Counted from the stretch's first letter, positions 26,560 to 35,993 are shown. The stretch: 64,000 nt of DNA from Levilactobacillus wangkuiensis (GCF_016861605.1 NZ_BOLM01000001.1:186001-250000); one strand, 5' to 3'. Numbers and translations: made by a program. The notes: generated by a model not told the origin, from the letters alone.

Positions 26560-26745
26560 CTATTCTGGATCACCCATGATCATCCAAAGAATCAGGTAGG
26601 CGATTAGCCCAGGAAAGGCGGGGGTAATGGCTAAGACGACGAAGAGGACGCGGGCTACACCCGGGTTCCAGTCGAAATGTTCCGCTAAGCCGCCAATGAC
26701 GCCGGCAAAGACGCGGTTATTAAGTGAACGGTGAATATTTTTCAT
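26560..26745 (-). CDS. PspC-domain membrane protein
   Basis: The 61-residue protein is a single PspC domain: SLNNRVFAGVIGGLAEHFDWNPGVARVLFVV followed by a membrane helix (LAITPAFPGLIAYLILWMIM). PspC-type proteins take part in envelope-stress sensing (LiaR/PspA systems), usually with other components; none are adjacent. GGGAGGGATTTCTC precedes the ATG. It is 26 bases after the phosphoglycerate mutase-like gene, so the two may share a transcript. Confidence 0.9.
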   Translation of the reverse strand: MKNIHRSLNNRVFAGVIGGLAEHFDWNPGVARVLFVVLAITPAFPGLIAYLILWMIMGDPE

Positions 26746-26771
26746 GAGAAATCCCTCCCACTGGATAATTT

Positions 26772-27434
26772 TTAAGATTGGAAATCAGTTTTGTTGAAGA
26801 AGTCGACGTGAATCGTGTCGTCGGTGATCTCCAGCTTGGTGATACTGCCGTTGATGGTGGCAATCCCTTCGTCGAGTTCAGGGGCGTAGCGGTCAACAAT
26901 GGACCGAATCGTCATGCCGTGGGAAACGACTAACACTTGGTCGCCATCCTTGGAGTTGGCCCGCAACTTATCAAAGCCCCGGTCCAAGCGGTCCCAGAAC
27001 ATGTCGTTGCTTTCGGCTTCCCCGTATAGGTCGGCTTGGTGAATCAGGTCCCGAGCCTTTTCCAAGCCATAAGTGCCCAGCACGTCGGATTCGGAGGTCA
27101 ACTTGACCTGGGCCCCGACGAACTGCCACATCTGGTTCAAGTCGTTACCTTCAAAGTAACCGTGGCACTGTTCCCGGAATTCGGGGTATTGGTAAGACAC
27201 GATATTCATGTTTTCAGGATTTTGTTTCAGCGCAATGCGCGCGGTCTCGATGGCCCGACCGGAATCACTACTGTAGGCGGCGGTCAGGGGAATGCCCTTG
27301 AGCTGTTCACCGGCGCGTTTGGCATCGGCCCGGCCTTTTTCGGTCAGGGGAGAGTCGATCCAGCCCTGAACCTTGTTGTAGTGGTTTAACATGGTTTGCC
27401 CGTGACGCACGAAGTACGCGGTAATTTTCTTCAT
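26772..27434 (-). CDS. Histidine phosphatase (phosphoglycerate mutase-like) family protein
   Basis: The 220-residue protein has the catalytic motif VRHGQTMLNHYNKVQGWIDSPLT (His near residue 10), the second Arg in YSSDSGRAIETA, and the second His in VVSHGMTIRSIV. This clan includes cofactor-dependent phosphoglycerate mutases and broad phosphatases. The length and N-terminal pattern fit the phosphatase-like members common in lactobacilli rather than glycolytic GpmA. GGGAGTTTTGAAAAA precedes the ATG. Confidence 0.88.
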   Translation of the reverse strand: MKKITAYFVRHGQTMLNHYNKVQGWIDSPLTEKGRADAKRAGEQLKGIPLTAAYSSDSGRAIETARIALKQNPENMNIVSYQYPEFREQCHGYFEGNDLNQMWQFVGAQVKLTSESDVLGTYGLEKARDLIHQADLYGEAESNDMFWDRLDRGFDKLRANSKDGDQVLVVSHGMTIRSIVDRYAPELDEGIATINGSITKLEITDDTIHVDFFNKTDFQS

Positions 27435-27610
27435 TTTTTCAAAACTCCCTCATCAACTTAGTAAGTGGTTACAAGCCTAGTATAGCAATGCCACGCGGTG
27501 AACGCACCCATTTAGCCGTTGAAATGAAAAATCTTCAAATTTTAAGGGTTTTGCCAGCGCCAAGTTGCGCAAAGAATGCTATGCTTTTCAATAACAGGAG
27601 GCGATGCGTA

Positions 27611-28492
27611 TTGAGTACTGAAAGTAGTTATCGTTATATGGGGGACCATCCCCTCGATCTTAGTCAGTTAGCCACCCGGGTCGATCACGTGCCCGAACAG
27701 GCGGTCATCACCAATGCTTTGGAAGCCAATGTGGCAACGTTGAGCGACCTGCAGAGTCGGTTGTATTCTCAGAAGAAGACCGGGGTCATCATCATCTTAC
27801 AGGGGATGGATACCGCCGGGAAGGACGGCCTGATTCGGCACGTGTTCAGTGGGTTAAATCCTTCCGGTACGAGTGTCGTCAGCTTCAAGCAACCCACACA
27901 TCTCCAGTTGGACCATGATTTCCTCTGGCGGATCAACCAGGCATTGCCGCAACGCGGTGAGATTCGGATTTTCAACCGATCGCAGTACGAGGACGTCCTG
28001 ATCAGTCGGGTACATCCGGAAATGCTGTTGAAACAAAATCTGCCCGGTGTCGAAACGTTAGATGACGTGGGCGATAAATTCTTCGACCGCCGGTACCACG
28101 ATTTGCGACACTTTGAAACGTACTTGCGGCACCAGGGATTTATCACCATCAAGTTTTTCCTGCACCTTTCCCGCGAGGAGCAGACGAACCGCTTCGAACG
28201 GCGAATCGAAATTCCTAGTAAAAACTGGAAATTCTCACCCAGTGATATGCAGGAACGGGCCTTCTGGGAGGACTATCAAGTTGCCTATACCAAGATGCTG
28301 GAAAACACGGCCACGAAGAAGGAACCTTGGTACTTGATTCCGGCCGATGACAAGGGGGTTGCCCGTCTGCTGGTCTCCAACATTTTGGTCAAACGGCTCC
28401 AGAATATTCACCCAACTTACCCGAAAGTTTCGCAGGAGACGAAGGAAAAGCTGAAGACTACCCTGCATCAGCTAAAAGAGGGCGAATTGTAA
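27611..28492 (+). CDS. Polyphosphate kinase 2 family phosphotransferase
   Basis: The 293-residue protein has the PPK2 core. Walker A is GMDTAGKDGLIRHVFSGLNP, followed by SFKQPTHLQLDHDFLWRINQALP and NRSQYEDVLISRVHPE, and later KNWKFSPSDMQERAFWEDY. PPK2 enzymes use polyphosphate to phosphorylate nucleoside mono- or diphosphates. TTG at 27611 follows AACAGGAGGCGATGCGTA and is preferred; an open frame reaches back to 27488 without homology. No ppx or ppk1 gene is nearby. Confidence 0.9.
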   Translation: MSTESSYRYMGDHPLDLSQLATRVDHVPEQAVITNALEANVATLSDLQSRLYSQKKTGVIIILQGMDTAGKDGLIRHVFSGLNPSGTSVVSFKQPTHLQLDHDFLWRINQALPQRGEIRIFNRSQYEDVLISRVHPEMLLKQNLPGVETLDDVGDKFFDRRYHDLRHFETYLRHQGFITIKFFLHLSREEQTNRFERRIEIPSKNWKFSPSDMQERAFWEDYQVAYTKMLENTATKKEPWYLIPADDKGVARLLVSNILVKRLQNIHPTYPKVSQETKEKLKTTLHQLKEGEL

Positions 28493-28541
28493 CTGACAAT
28501 ATGCATGATGTCAGTGCATGATACCACGTTCAACATGGCTG

Positions 28542-28558
28542 AATTGTATGATACAATT
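28542..28558. promoter_or_regulatory. Perfect inverted repeat upstream of mvaS, possible operator
   Basis: AATTGTAT-G-ATACAATT is a 17-bp palindrome with a single central base, 86 bases before the mvaS start. Nearby, GCATGAT is directly repeated (28503 and 28516). No adjacent gene encodes an obvious regulator. Confidence 0.45.
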
Positions 28559-28643
28559 GGCGATAGATTTGCCTTATCTCCTTAATAAATGCTAAAGTAA
28601 CGGTAACTTAATTTCAGTGATTTTACTTAGGAGGATTCAGACG

Positions 28644-29813
28644 ATGACCGTTGCGGTAGGAATCGACAAATTGGGGTTTTATACGCCCGGACTTTATTTG
28701 GATATGACGGACCTCGCTCACGCCAGAGGGGCTGAGCCGAACAAGTATTTAATTGGGATCGGCCAGTCCAAACAGGCGGTGATCCCCCCAACTCAGGACG
28801 TGGTCACGATGGCGGCCAACGCGGCCGAGCAAATCTTAACGCCGGCCACCAAGGCAGAAATCAGTATGGTCCTCTTCGGCACGGAATCGGGCATCGACAA
28901 TTCCAAGGCCACGGCGGTTTACTTAGCCCACCTATTGGGTCTGCCCAGCAACACCCGGGCCGTGGAAATCAAGCAGGCCTGTTACGGGGCGACGGCTGGG
29001 CTACAGCTAGCTGCCGACTTTGTCCGGGCCCGGCCCACGGCGAAGGTGCTGGTCATTGGCGCCGATATCGCGCGCTACGGGTTACGGACGGCCGGTGAGG
29101 TCACCCAGGGTGGTGGCGCCGTGGCCATGCTGGTAACGGCCAATCCGCGTATCTTGGCGTTAGATGCCATCAGTAGTTACCACACAGCCGACGTCATGGA
29201 CTTCTGGCGGCCGACCTACCGGACCGAGGCGTTGGTAGACGGCAAATATTCAACCAATGTCTACCTCGACTTCTTCCAGCAGGTCTGGGACGACTACCAG
29301 GCCCAAACGCACCGCACGATTGCGGACTTTTCCGCGTTTGTGTTCCACTTGCCATTTACCAAAATGGGACGGAAGGGGCTCCGGCAGATCCTACCAACGG
29401 CGACGAGTGCCCAACAGGCCACGTTGACCGCGGCCTTTGAGGCCAGTCAGGCGGATAACCGGGAAGTCGGCAACCTCTACACGGGGTCACTTTACCTGAG
29501 CCTATTATCCTTGCTAAGGCACGGTAATCTGCAGGGCGGCGAACGGCTGGGCCTGTTTAGCTACGGGTCGGGCGCTGAGGGCGAGTTCTTCAGTGGCACC
29601 GTGCAACCAGACTTCCGGCAGGGCTTTGATGAGGCTTTTCTCGCACACCAACTGGCGGATCGCCAAGCCGTGAGTGTGGCGGATTACGAGGAAATCTACC
29701 GGGCACAGCTGCCAAATGACAGCCGCGATGTCCAGCTGGCCGTGGGTCAGGAAACGGCGACGTATTATCTGGCCGGTCGGCAACACGAGCAACGACAGTA
29801 TCGTCAGCAATAA
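28644..29813 (+). CDS. mvaS: Hydroxymethylglutaryl-CoA synthase
   Basis: The 389-residue thiolase-fold enzyme condenses acetyl-CoA and acetoacetyl-CoA to HMG-CoA, the committed supply for the mevalonate route to isoprenoids. Visible are the catalytic Glu in FGTESGID (about residue 81), Cys-113 in EIKQACYGATAG and the His in FVFHLPFTKMGRKG (about 236). ATG at 28644 follows CTTAGGAGGATTCAGACG; an upstream frame to 28617 lacks a site. Product flow links it to uppS (49.4 kb), which uses the isoprenoid units made. Confidence 0.95.
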   Translation: MTVAVGIDKLGFYTPGLYLDMTDLAHARGAEPNKYLIGIGQSKQAVIPPTQDVVTMAANAAEQILTPATKAEISMVLFGTESGIDNSKATAVYLAHLLGLPSNTRAVEIKQACYGATAGLQLAADFVRARPTAKVLVIGADIARYGLRTAGEVTQGGGAVAMLVTANPRILALDAISSYHTADVMDFWRPTYRTEALVDGKYSTNVYLDFFQQVWDDYQAQTHRTIADFSAFVFHLPFTKMGRKGLRQILPTATSAQQATLTAAFEASQADNREVGNLYTGSLYLSLLSLLRHGNLQGGERLGLFSYGSGAEGEFFSGTVQPDFRQGFDEAFLAHQLADRQAVSVADYEEIYRAQLPNDSRDVQLAVGQETATYYLAGRQHEQRQYRQQ

Positions 29814-29838
29814 TTTGTGAAAATTAAAGGTTACGCCT

Positions 29839-29865
29839 AAAGGCCCGGCAGATTGCCGGGCCTTT
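29839..29865. terminator. GC-rich hairpin between convergent mvaS and MFS gene
   Basis: AAGGCCCGGCA-GAT-TGCCGGGCCTT is a perfect stem, with short T runs on each side; probably bidirectional. Confidence 0.7.
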
Positions 29866-29904
29866 ACTGTATCTAAATTGTTGTGAAGCTTAACTGCATC
29901 GACG

Positions 29905-31140
29905 TTAACGTTTAACCGACTTGATTCTCAGAATCAGAACCCCGCCAATCAAGGAGAAGATGAACGACACAATGAAGATTCCGGAGTAGCCGAAGAGGGA
30001 AATCACAGCGGCTGCTAGAACCGGAGCAATGGCCTGGGTAATGGTGTTTCCCAGGTTATAGACGCCTAGGAAGAAGGCCACCCGGTTCTGATCGGGAATG
30101 ACTTCTAGGTTCAGCAGGTTATCGAGGGAGTTCCACATGCCCATCCCAATGCCGGCAGCGAAGGCGTAAGTGACGATGCCAAACGTGTCGCGGAAGAAGA
30201 ATAACATGAGAGCCCCAAACGCTAAGAACAGGGTCGAGAAACCGACTGGGAGCTTCAGAATTTTAAATTTGTCAGAGACTGGCCCGGCAACGAAGCCCAT
30301 GAAGATACCGAAGATCAACATGATCAGGTTAATCAGTTGAATGGAGGATTGCGTCTGGCTGCCACGGTGGAGAAAATCGGTCATGATGTAGAGAATGTAC
30401 CCGGTAATCGCGAAGTTGCCGACCCCCTGGAACAATTTGGCAATCAGAGCCATGTAGTAATCTCGGCCAATCGACCAGCGTGGAAAGATCGAGGCCGCGT
30501 CCTTCAACGTTAGTTTGGGTTTAGGGGCCTTTTCCGTTAACTCTTCGTCTAAGTTAGAAGGCTCATGGACGATGATGGCGGCAATGGTCACCCCGATAAA
30601 GGTGATAACCCCGAAGATAATGAAGCCAAGGCGGTACTGACCTAGGAACATGGCACCAATGACGTTGAACCCATTATTTCCCAGGGCCATCCCCAGTCCG
30701 CCATAAGCGGAGGAAGCCGTTGCCCGGCCATCCTTGGGTGCAAAGTCAATCCAAGCGACCATGGGAGAGACAATGAAATTAAGCGCGGCTTGACCAACCA
30801 TCCAGGCCGTCAATAGAACCGGAATGTTGGGTGAAAAGGAGGCCGCAATCATGGCAAGCATAAAGACAAAGGCACCACCGAGTAACCACGGGGCCCGTTT
30901 TCCAAACCGGGATTTGGTTTTATCGGATAAGGCACCGGCAATCATGTTTGAGAGAGCCGCCACAATCATCCCGCAGGTCGAGAAGAGTGCGACCAGTTCA
31001 ATTTTATGAGGGGCATTGAAGTGTTGAATCAAGGCTGGCAGGAACAGACTGTTCATAACGATGTATGGCCCCAGCCAACTGGCCGGACCGATGATGAGTC
31101 CTGGAATTAAACGTTTGAGTGAAATGGTCGTTTTGTTCAT
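29905..31140 (-). CDS. MFS sugar transporter, probably xylosides
   Basis: The 411-residue product has about twelve membrane segments and the MFS loop signature GALSDKTKSRFGKRAPW between helices 2 and 3, a form seen in sugar-transporting MFS/GPH-like carriers. Its ATG overlaps the GH43 stop (ATGA), so it is translated from the same mRNA. The joint locus suggests uptake of xylosides or arabino-xylo-oligosaccharides for the intracellular GH43 enzyme; the substrate is inferred only from context. Confidence 0.85.
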   Translation of the reverse strand: MNKTTISLKRLIPGLIIGPASWLGPYIVMNSLFLPALIQHFNAPHKIELVALFSTCGMIVAALSNMIAGALSDKTKSRFGKRAPWLLGGAFVFMLAMIAASFSPNIPVLLTAWMVGQAALNFIVSPMVAWIDFAPKDGRATASSAYGGLGMALGNNGFNVIGAMFLGQYRLGFIIFGVITFIGVTIAAIIVHEPSNLDEELTEKAPKPKLTLKDAASIFPRWSIGRDYYMALIAKLFQGVGNFAITGYILYIMTDFLHRGSQTQSSIQLINLIMLIFGIFMGFVAGPVSDKFKILKLPVGFSTLFLAFGALMLFFFRDTFGIVTYAFAAGIGMGMWNSLDNLLNLEVIPDQNRVAFFLGVYNLGNTITQAIAPVLAAAVISLFGYSGIFIVSFIFSLIGGVLILRIKSVKR

Positions 31141-32819
31141 AGCTGCGTGCCTCTTTCTAGGTTGTTTTTGACGGTGTAGTAATCAAAGTCGGCAAATGAC
31201 GTCAGCTGGTGGGCATCCACGGCCCCGATGAAGTTAAATAGGGCGGTGAAGCCACCGATTTCCCCGGGAACGCCGTTAACGCCCTCGTCTGACAGGTAGG
31301 TGACATCCAACGGCGTGCCCAGTGTTTGCCAGGTCGCCGTATCGGTTAACCGGTAAAGAACTTGGACGGTGCCCTGGTTGTACGCTAATCGAATCTCGGC
31401 TGTGTCGTCAGGGACCGTGACCTCATCAGTCAGGTGATCGATTCGCTCGCCAAGTTTGGCCTGAAGGACCCGCAGGACGGTGTGATCTTCGGTGTCCGCC
31501 TGACATAGCCGGGCGTATAGCCAGTTGTTGGAGTCGTAGTACAGGCCGACACCGGCAGTCTCGGAGTAGTGATCCGGATGGAAGGTGAACTTGGTCTGGA
31601 CCGTGTAGTCAAGCGACGTTGCCCGAGTTGCCATGATGGCGGGGTTAATTTGTGAAAAGAAGGAATTGTGCCCGTGAATGCGTAGATGCCCGGGGTTTTC
31701 AGTCGTATTGACCCACGTTGCGTCCTGCGTTCTGTACGGCGTCATGAAGCGGTGATCATAGGTGTCACTGGTAAAGTCGTCGTCAATATCAAATTGTGTG
31801 GCGGATTGGTGGACGGAAACATCTTTCAGCCCGTCGACGGTCATCTTAGCAAGGTTACTGCCGTCAGCCATTTCAAGCCAGCCGTCAGCCGTCCACTGCA
31901 TTTTTTGTAGCGAGGTTTCGCGACCCAGGGGATTCTTTTTTTGACCAGGCAGTGGTCGGGACATGAGATGGGCCACATACCACTCGTCCGTTTGCGTGTG
32001 CACTAGGGAGCCATGGCCGGCTTTTTGCATGAGTGAATGGGGATTGAACATTTCAAAATGGCCAGCGTCTGGGTCGCCCAGAGAGAAGAGATGTTGCGGG
32101 GATGAGGTGATGATGGGTTCGCCGGTTGGATTTGGTTCATAAGGGCCAAAGACAGTCTTGGACCGACCGATTTCAATGCCGTGGGCGTACCCAGTGCCAC
32201 CAGCCGCGATGAGCAGGTAGTAGTAGCCGCTGTGTTTGTATAGTTGCGGCGCTTCTGCACAGCCGCGGGTGGTAAATCCAGTGGTCACGCGATGCCAGTC
32301 GCCGATGATGCCGCCGTTTTCGAGGTCGACCTCGGCAATGACGATGTGGCCGGGGGCCTGGTAGCCGGTCCGCGTTTCCCATTCCAGGATAGCGGCGTAA
32401 TGCTTGCCATCCGCGTCGTGGAAGAGGGCGGGGTCAAAACCGATGGACGTTAAGTAAACCGGTTTGGACCACGGTCCCGTGATGTTATCGGCTGAAACGG
32501 CGAAGGAATCCGAGTTGAATTCTCTGCCAGCCATATTTTGCATGTGGGAGTAAGCTAACCAAAATTTTTTTGTCCGTGAATCGTAGGATAAATGCGGTGC
32601 CCAGATACCAGCCGGCGTGTTCGTGCCACGAAGGTCGACCTCACCGTGATTCAAGGCGTAGCCAACGAGTTGCCAGTTGGCTAAGTCGGTTGAATGAAAA
32701 ATTTGAACGGCTGGGGTCCAGTGGAAAGTTGAGGTGGCAATGTAATAATCTGCACCCACGCGAATAATTGAAGGATCGGGTGCCATTCCGGGAATAATCG
32801 GATTTTGAATTTTAGTCAT
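31137..32819 (-). CDS. Glycoside hydrolase family 43, beta-xylosidase-like
   Basis: The 560-residue protein has a five-bladed beta-propeller with the GH43 triad: Asp in MAPDPSIIRVG (catalytic base), Asp in SIGFDPALFHDADG (pKa modulator) and Glu in RGCAEAPQLYKHSG (acid). A C-terminal beta-sandwich of about 200 residues follows, the usual layout of intracellular 1,4-beta-xylosidases. There is no signal peptide, so it acts in the cytoplasm on imported oligosaccharides. ATG at 32817-32819 is preferred; a second ATG lies 18 bases upstream. Confidence 0.9.
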   Translation of the reverse strand: MTKIQNPIIPGMAPDPSIIRVGADYYIATSTFHWTPAVQIFHSTDLANWQLVGYALNHGEVDLRGTNTPAGIWAPHLSYDSRTKKFWLAYSHMQNMAGREFNSDSFAVSADNITGPWSKPVYLTSIGFDPALFHDADGKHYAAILEWETRTGYQAPGHIVIAEVDLENGGIIGDWHRVTTGFTTRGCAEAPQLYKHSGYYYLLIAAGGTGYAHGIEIGRSKTVFGPYEPNPTGEPIITSSPQHLFSLGDPDAGHFEMFNPHSLMQKAGHGSLVHTQTDEWYVAHLMSRPLPGQKKNPLGRETSLQKMQWTADGWLEMADGSNLAKMTVDGLKDVSVHQSATQFDIDDDFTSDTYDHRFMTPYRTQDATWVNTTENPGHLRIHGHNSFFSQINPAIMATRATSLDYTVQTKFTFHPDHYSETAGVGLYYDSNNWLYARLCQADTEDHTVLRVLQAKLGERIDHLTDEVTVPDDTAEIRLAYNQGTVQVLYRLTDTATWQTLGTPLDVTYLSDEGVNGVPGEIGGFTALFNFIGAVDAHQLTSFADFDYYTVKNNLERGTQL

Positions 32820-33016
32820 AGTAATTTCACGCTCCATTTGTTAAAATTAAGTTATTTATAAGCCGTCATTATCGGATTCCGAGTTAGTTGTTTTTGAGAA
32901 CTAAGTGTTGCATTTAGAATACTTTGAAAGCGGATACAAGTCAACGGTATTTCACAAGGTCGTCGTTTATTGGCGGCGACTAGGTAATGATTGTCACTTT
33001 TTAGGGGGCGAGACAC

Positions 33017-33835
33017 GTGGATCGACAACATCATGAGAACGTGGTATCAAATTTAGACATCGGGATTCGCTTCTTTGAATCAACCGTGACGCGGAGCGGG
33101 TACGTGCCGTTCCATTGGCACAGTAGCATCGAATTGGTCTGTGTGCTATCCGGTCAGTTGACCTTCCAGTTTGACGGTCAGGCCCATGTCATTCACGCCA
33201 ATCAGTTTTCCATCGTTTCGTCGGGGGTGATTCACGATGTGACGAATACGCCGAACCGGTCGTTAGTGCTGCAAATTCCGCTGACATTTATTGAACGGTA
33301 CGTGGCCCATCCCGAGCAGCTAAACTTTTCGACAGCGGGGCAGGAGCAGACTACGGTCTACCAAGAAGTGGTTACCGAGTTTAAACGACTCGCTCAAATT
33401 AACCGGGAACGACAACCTAACTACCTGATTGACACGGGGATTACGGTGCTGACTATGTTGAAGACTATGGTCAGCAACTTCACAGATACGGCTAATCCAT
33501 TGACGACGAGTTCGAGCAGCTTGAAGTCAATCGTTATCTATGTGAATGAGCATTACCGGGAGAAGCTGAGCGTTAAGGCGGTGGCCCATCGGTTTGGCTA
33601 TAATGCGAGTTACTTGTCACGGTTATTTAAGGAGCAGACCGGGGTGACGTTGGGCCACTATGTTTACTTGATCCGGCTAAATAATTTCTACCGGGACTTG
33701 ATCGATACGACCATTCCCGTGGATGTCCTGATGGATAAGCATGGGCTGACCAATCGGCGGACGGCCCGGGAGATGTTTCAAGAGATGTATGGGGCGTTGC
33801 CCAAACAAGTGCGTCTGCAATACCAACGAAATTAA
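33017..33835 (+). CDS. AraC-family transcriptional regulator
   Basis: The 272-residue protein has an N-terminal cupin sensor (HWHSSIELVCVLSGQLTFQFDGQAHVIHANQF) and a C-terminal AraC pair of helix-turn-helix motifs (LSVKAVAHRFGYNASYLSRLFKEQTG). GTG at 33017 is preceded by GGGGCGAG. It is divergent from the GH43-MFS operon across 197 bases, so it is the likely regulator of xyloside use. The last part of the DNA-binding domain is somewhat divergent. Confidence 0.9.
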   Translation: MDRQHHENVVSNLDIGIRFFESTVTRSGYVPFHWHSSIELVCVLSGQLTFQFDGQAHVIHANQFSIVSSGVIHDVTNTPNRSLVLQIPLTFIERYVAHPEQLNFSTAGQEQTTVYQEVVTEFKRLAQINRERQPNYLIDTGITVLTMLKTMVSNFTDTANPLTTSSSSLKSIVIYVNEHYREKLSVKAVAHRFGYNASYLSRLFKEQTGVTLGHYVYLIRLNNFYRDLIDTTIPVDVLMDKHGLTNRRTAREMFQEMYGALPKQVRLQYQRN

Positions 33836-33880
33836 AAAAGCGTTGATCTCATCAAAATAGATGAAATCAACGCTTTTCTT
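33835..33880. terminator. Bidirectional terminator
   Basis: AAAAGCGTTGAT-C-TCATC pairs with GATGA-A-ATCAACGCTTTT, with A and T runs on each side; it separates the AraC gene from the convergent minus-strand gene. Confidence 0.9.
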
Positions 33881-33912
33881 GTGGGGTGTTCTGTTATGGG
33901 TTGCCGGTGGCG

Positions 33913-34500
33913 TTATTCAAAAATATTCTTAGTCACGTACCCGTCCTTAAACACCAACACGGGGGACTGGTCACCAACGCGCATGACCAACCGGTAACCG
34001 GGACCGAGGGCCTTCTTGAGCGATTGACTGGTCTTGGTAAAGTTGTCGACGAACTTTGGCCACTTGGCCGCCTTGGCCTGACTCGGGTCGGCCTTTAAGC
34101 CCTTGATGGTTTTTTTGAGACTCTTGTTGGTGAGGGTCAACGTGTAGGTCTTGCTGGCAGGGTCGAAGGTGACGGTACCCAGCTTGACCAGGGACTTGGC
34201 CAGCTGCGTCTTCACTTGTTTTTCGTTTTCAGCGCGGGTAGCCGTTTTATCGCTCGTGGCGAAGGCTTGACCGGATTGCGAGCTCAAGGACGATTGCTGG
34301 CTGGTCTGAGTCGTCTTGTTATGAGTCGAGGACGCTGACCAGAAAGGCAACTGGGTGATTGCGCCCACGGTGACCAGGATGGTAATGACCAAAACGATGA
34401 TGGAACTGCGCTTGGATTCTCCCCGCCGACTGGCATTGACGACGGAAAACGCGGTGATAACAATGAAGATGACCCCCAAAATAGTAATACCTAGAAACAT
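33913..34500 (-). CDS. Membrane-anchored hypothetical protein
   Basis: The 195-residue protein has two N-terminal hydrophobic segments (about 3-23 and 34-52) flanking ASRRGESKRS, then a Ser/Thr/Gln-rich linker (57-88). An extracytoplasmic domain follows with the repeated pattern KLGTVTFDPASKTYTLTLTN. ACGGAGGGGTGCATC precedes the ATG. The arrangement suggests a cell-surface exposed small protein. Function unknown. Confidence 0.75.
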   Translation of the reverse strand: MFLGITILGVIFIVITAFSVVNASRRGESKRSSIIVLVITILVTVGAITQLPFWSASSTHNKTTQTSQQSSLSSQSGQAFATSDKTATRAENEKQVKTQLAKSLVKLGTVTFDPASKTYTLTLTNKSLKKTIKGLKADPSQAKAAKWPKFVDNFTKTSQSLKKALGPGYRLVMRVGDQSPVLVFKDGYVTKNIFE

Positions 34501-34805
34501 GATGCACCCCTCCGTAGGTTAGGGCGGCTTGTTAGGTCAACCGCCGTTTAGTTAGTTTTAGTATAGCATGAATGAATTAGAGAATGAAACAACCGCACTG
34601 AGATGAATACCGTTAGTTAACTTGCGCGGCGGTTAAGGGGCAAAAGATTCGTGAAAAAAGGTTTAAAGTCGAATAATTCGGGTTGCCAAACGATTAAAAT
34701 CCGGATTATGTGAATTATAACCGAATATTAATCAAAAAATAGTCGCCAAGAGTTAACATTTCCGGTATAATTGATCGTAATAAAGAGAGAAATGAGGAGA
34801 TTAGA
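34501..34805. other. Divergent upstream region of two genes
   Basis: No gene is seen. It is AT-rich and must hold the promoters of the minus-strand membrane protein and of the plus-strand deoxyribosyltransferase. A TATAAT at 34766-34771 lies 35 bases before the latter, with no clear -35. Confidence 0.5.
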
Positions 34806-35246
34806 GTGACGAATGTTTATTTAGCAGGTCCCTTCTTTGATGACGAACAAATTTCCCGGATTGAACGCGCGGAAAAGGCCTTGGCTGCCAATCCCCGGGT
34901 CGCCAATGTCTTTAGTCCCCGCCTGAGTGAGATTCCTGGGTTAGAAATGGGCACAGCCGAGTGGGCCACCCAAACCTTCCAGATGGATGTCCACCAGATT
35001 GACAAGGCCGACGTTGTGGTGGCCCTGGTCGATTTCGTGGATGATCAGGTTGATTCCGGCACAGCTTTTGAAATTGGCTACGCCTTCCACAGTAAGAAAC
35101 CGGTGGTCGTTCTCCATGAAAAGGACACCATTCTAAACCTGATGTTGGCGGAAGGGCTGCACGCTTACCTACGTGAAGCCGAAGCGCTGGCGGCCTATGA
35201 CTTTGCGACGCTTCCCGAAAGCCACTACCAAGGGAAAGTCATCTAG
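34806..35246 (+). CDS. Nucleoside 2-deoxyribosyltransferase
   Basis: The 146-residue enzyme transfers deoxyribose between purine or pyrimidine bases in nucleoside salvage, typical of lactobacilli. The N terminus VYLAGPFFDDEQ and the catalytic segment DSGTAFEIGYAF (nucleophile Glu) match the family. GTG at 34806 follows TGAGGAGATTAGA. It is monocistronic, with a shared bidirectional terminator against lexA. Confidence 0.9.
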   Translation: MTNVYLAGPFFDDEQISRIERAEKALAANPRVANVFSPRLSEIPGLEMGTAEWATQTFQMDVHQIDKADVVVALVDFVDDQVDSGTAFEIGYAFHSKKPVVVLHEKDTILNLMLAEGLHAYLREAEALAAYDFATLPESHYQGKVI

Positions 35247-35270
35247 TCTCAAATAACTTACGAACGTAAA

Positions 35271-35307
35271 AAAATCACCCGTCACATGAACTGTGGCGGG
35301 TGATTTT
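35271..35307. terminator. Bidirectional terminator between ndt-like gene and lexA
   Basis: A 16-bp stem (AAAATCACCCGTCACA with TGTGGCGGGTGATTTT, loop TGAAC) serves both strands. Confidence 0.9.
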
Positions 35308-35319
35308 GATTGTCCCTGG

Positions 35320-35949
35320 TTAGTGAACGTCGTCGCGGAAGAGACCCACAACGCGGCCCAAGATGCTGACGTGATTCAAGATGATAGGGGCCATGGTATC
35401 ATTTTCGGGTTGTAACCGGAAATGGTCGGCTTCCTTAAAGAATCGCTTGCAAGTAGCTTCGTTTTCCTCAGTCATGGCGATGACAATGTCACCGTTATCC
35501 GCGGATTGTTGCCGGCGGACAATGACCTGGTCACCGTTTAAAATACCGATGTTGATCATACTCTCGCCGCGAATCGTTAACATGAAGAGTTGATCGTCGT
35601 CGTTTTCAAATTCTGGGGGAACCGGGAAGTAGTCGGTCGCTTCCTGAACAGCCAGAATGGGTTCACCGGCGGTAACGGTCCCTAAGACGGGAATCCGTGT
35701 CTGTTCCTCGTGGACGCCTAGTTCTTCCAAACCGGCGGGCGTGACTTCTAGTGCCCGGGGTTTAGTGGGGTCCTTGACCAGCAAGCCTTTTTTTTCCAGG
35801 CGGGCGATGTGGCCATGAACCGTAGAGGTCGATGAGAGCGATACGGCCTCACCAATCTCCCGGACGGTTGGCGGATACCCTTTTTCATTAACCCGTTCCC
35901 AAATGAAACGGAGAACGGCGATTTGTTTGCTTTCAGAAGCTTTACTCAT
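35320..35949 (-). CDS. lexA: LexA repressor, SOS regulator
   Basis: The 209-residue LexA has an N-terminal winged helix (about 1-65, [24 protein letters not shown]) and a self-cleaving serine peptidase domain. The cleavage bond is Ala94-Gly95 in TVTAGEPI, nucleophile Ser130 in RGESMINIG, and catalytic Lys168 in ATCKRFFKE. RecA-ssDNA triggers autocleavage and induction of SOS genes. ATG at 35947-35949 follows GAGGTGGCAGAAAAA. Upstream it shares a region with ynzC that contains a LexA box over its own -35, so it is autoregulated. Confidence 0.96.
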   Translation of the reverse strand: MSKASESKQIAVLRFIWERVNEKGYPPTVREIGEAVSLSSTSTVHGHIARLEKKGLLVKDPTKPRALEVTPAGLEELGVHEEQTRIPVLGTVTAGEPILAVQEATDYFPVPPEFENDDDQLFMLTIRGESMINIGILNGDQVIVRRQQSADNGDIVIAMTEENEATCKRFFKEADHFRLQPENDTMAPIILNHVSILGRVVGLFRDDVH

Positions 35950-35993
35950 TTTTTCTGCCACCTCGTTCGTCATTCGTAGTATAGTTTAGTGTT

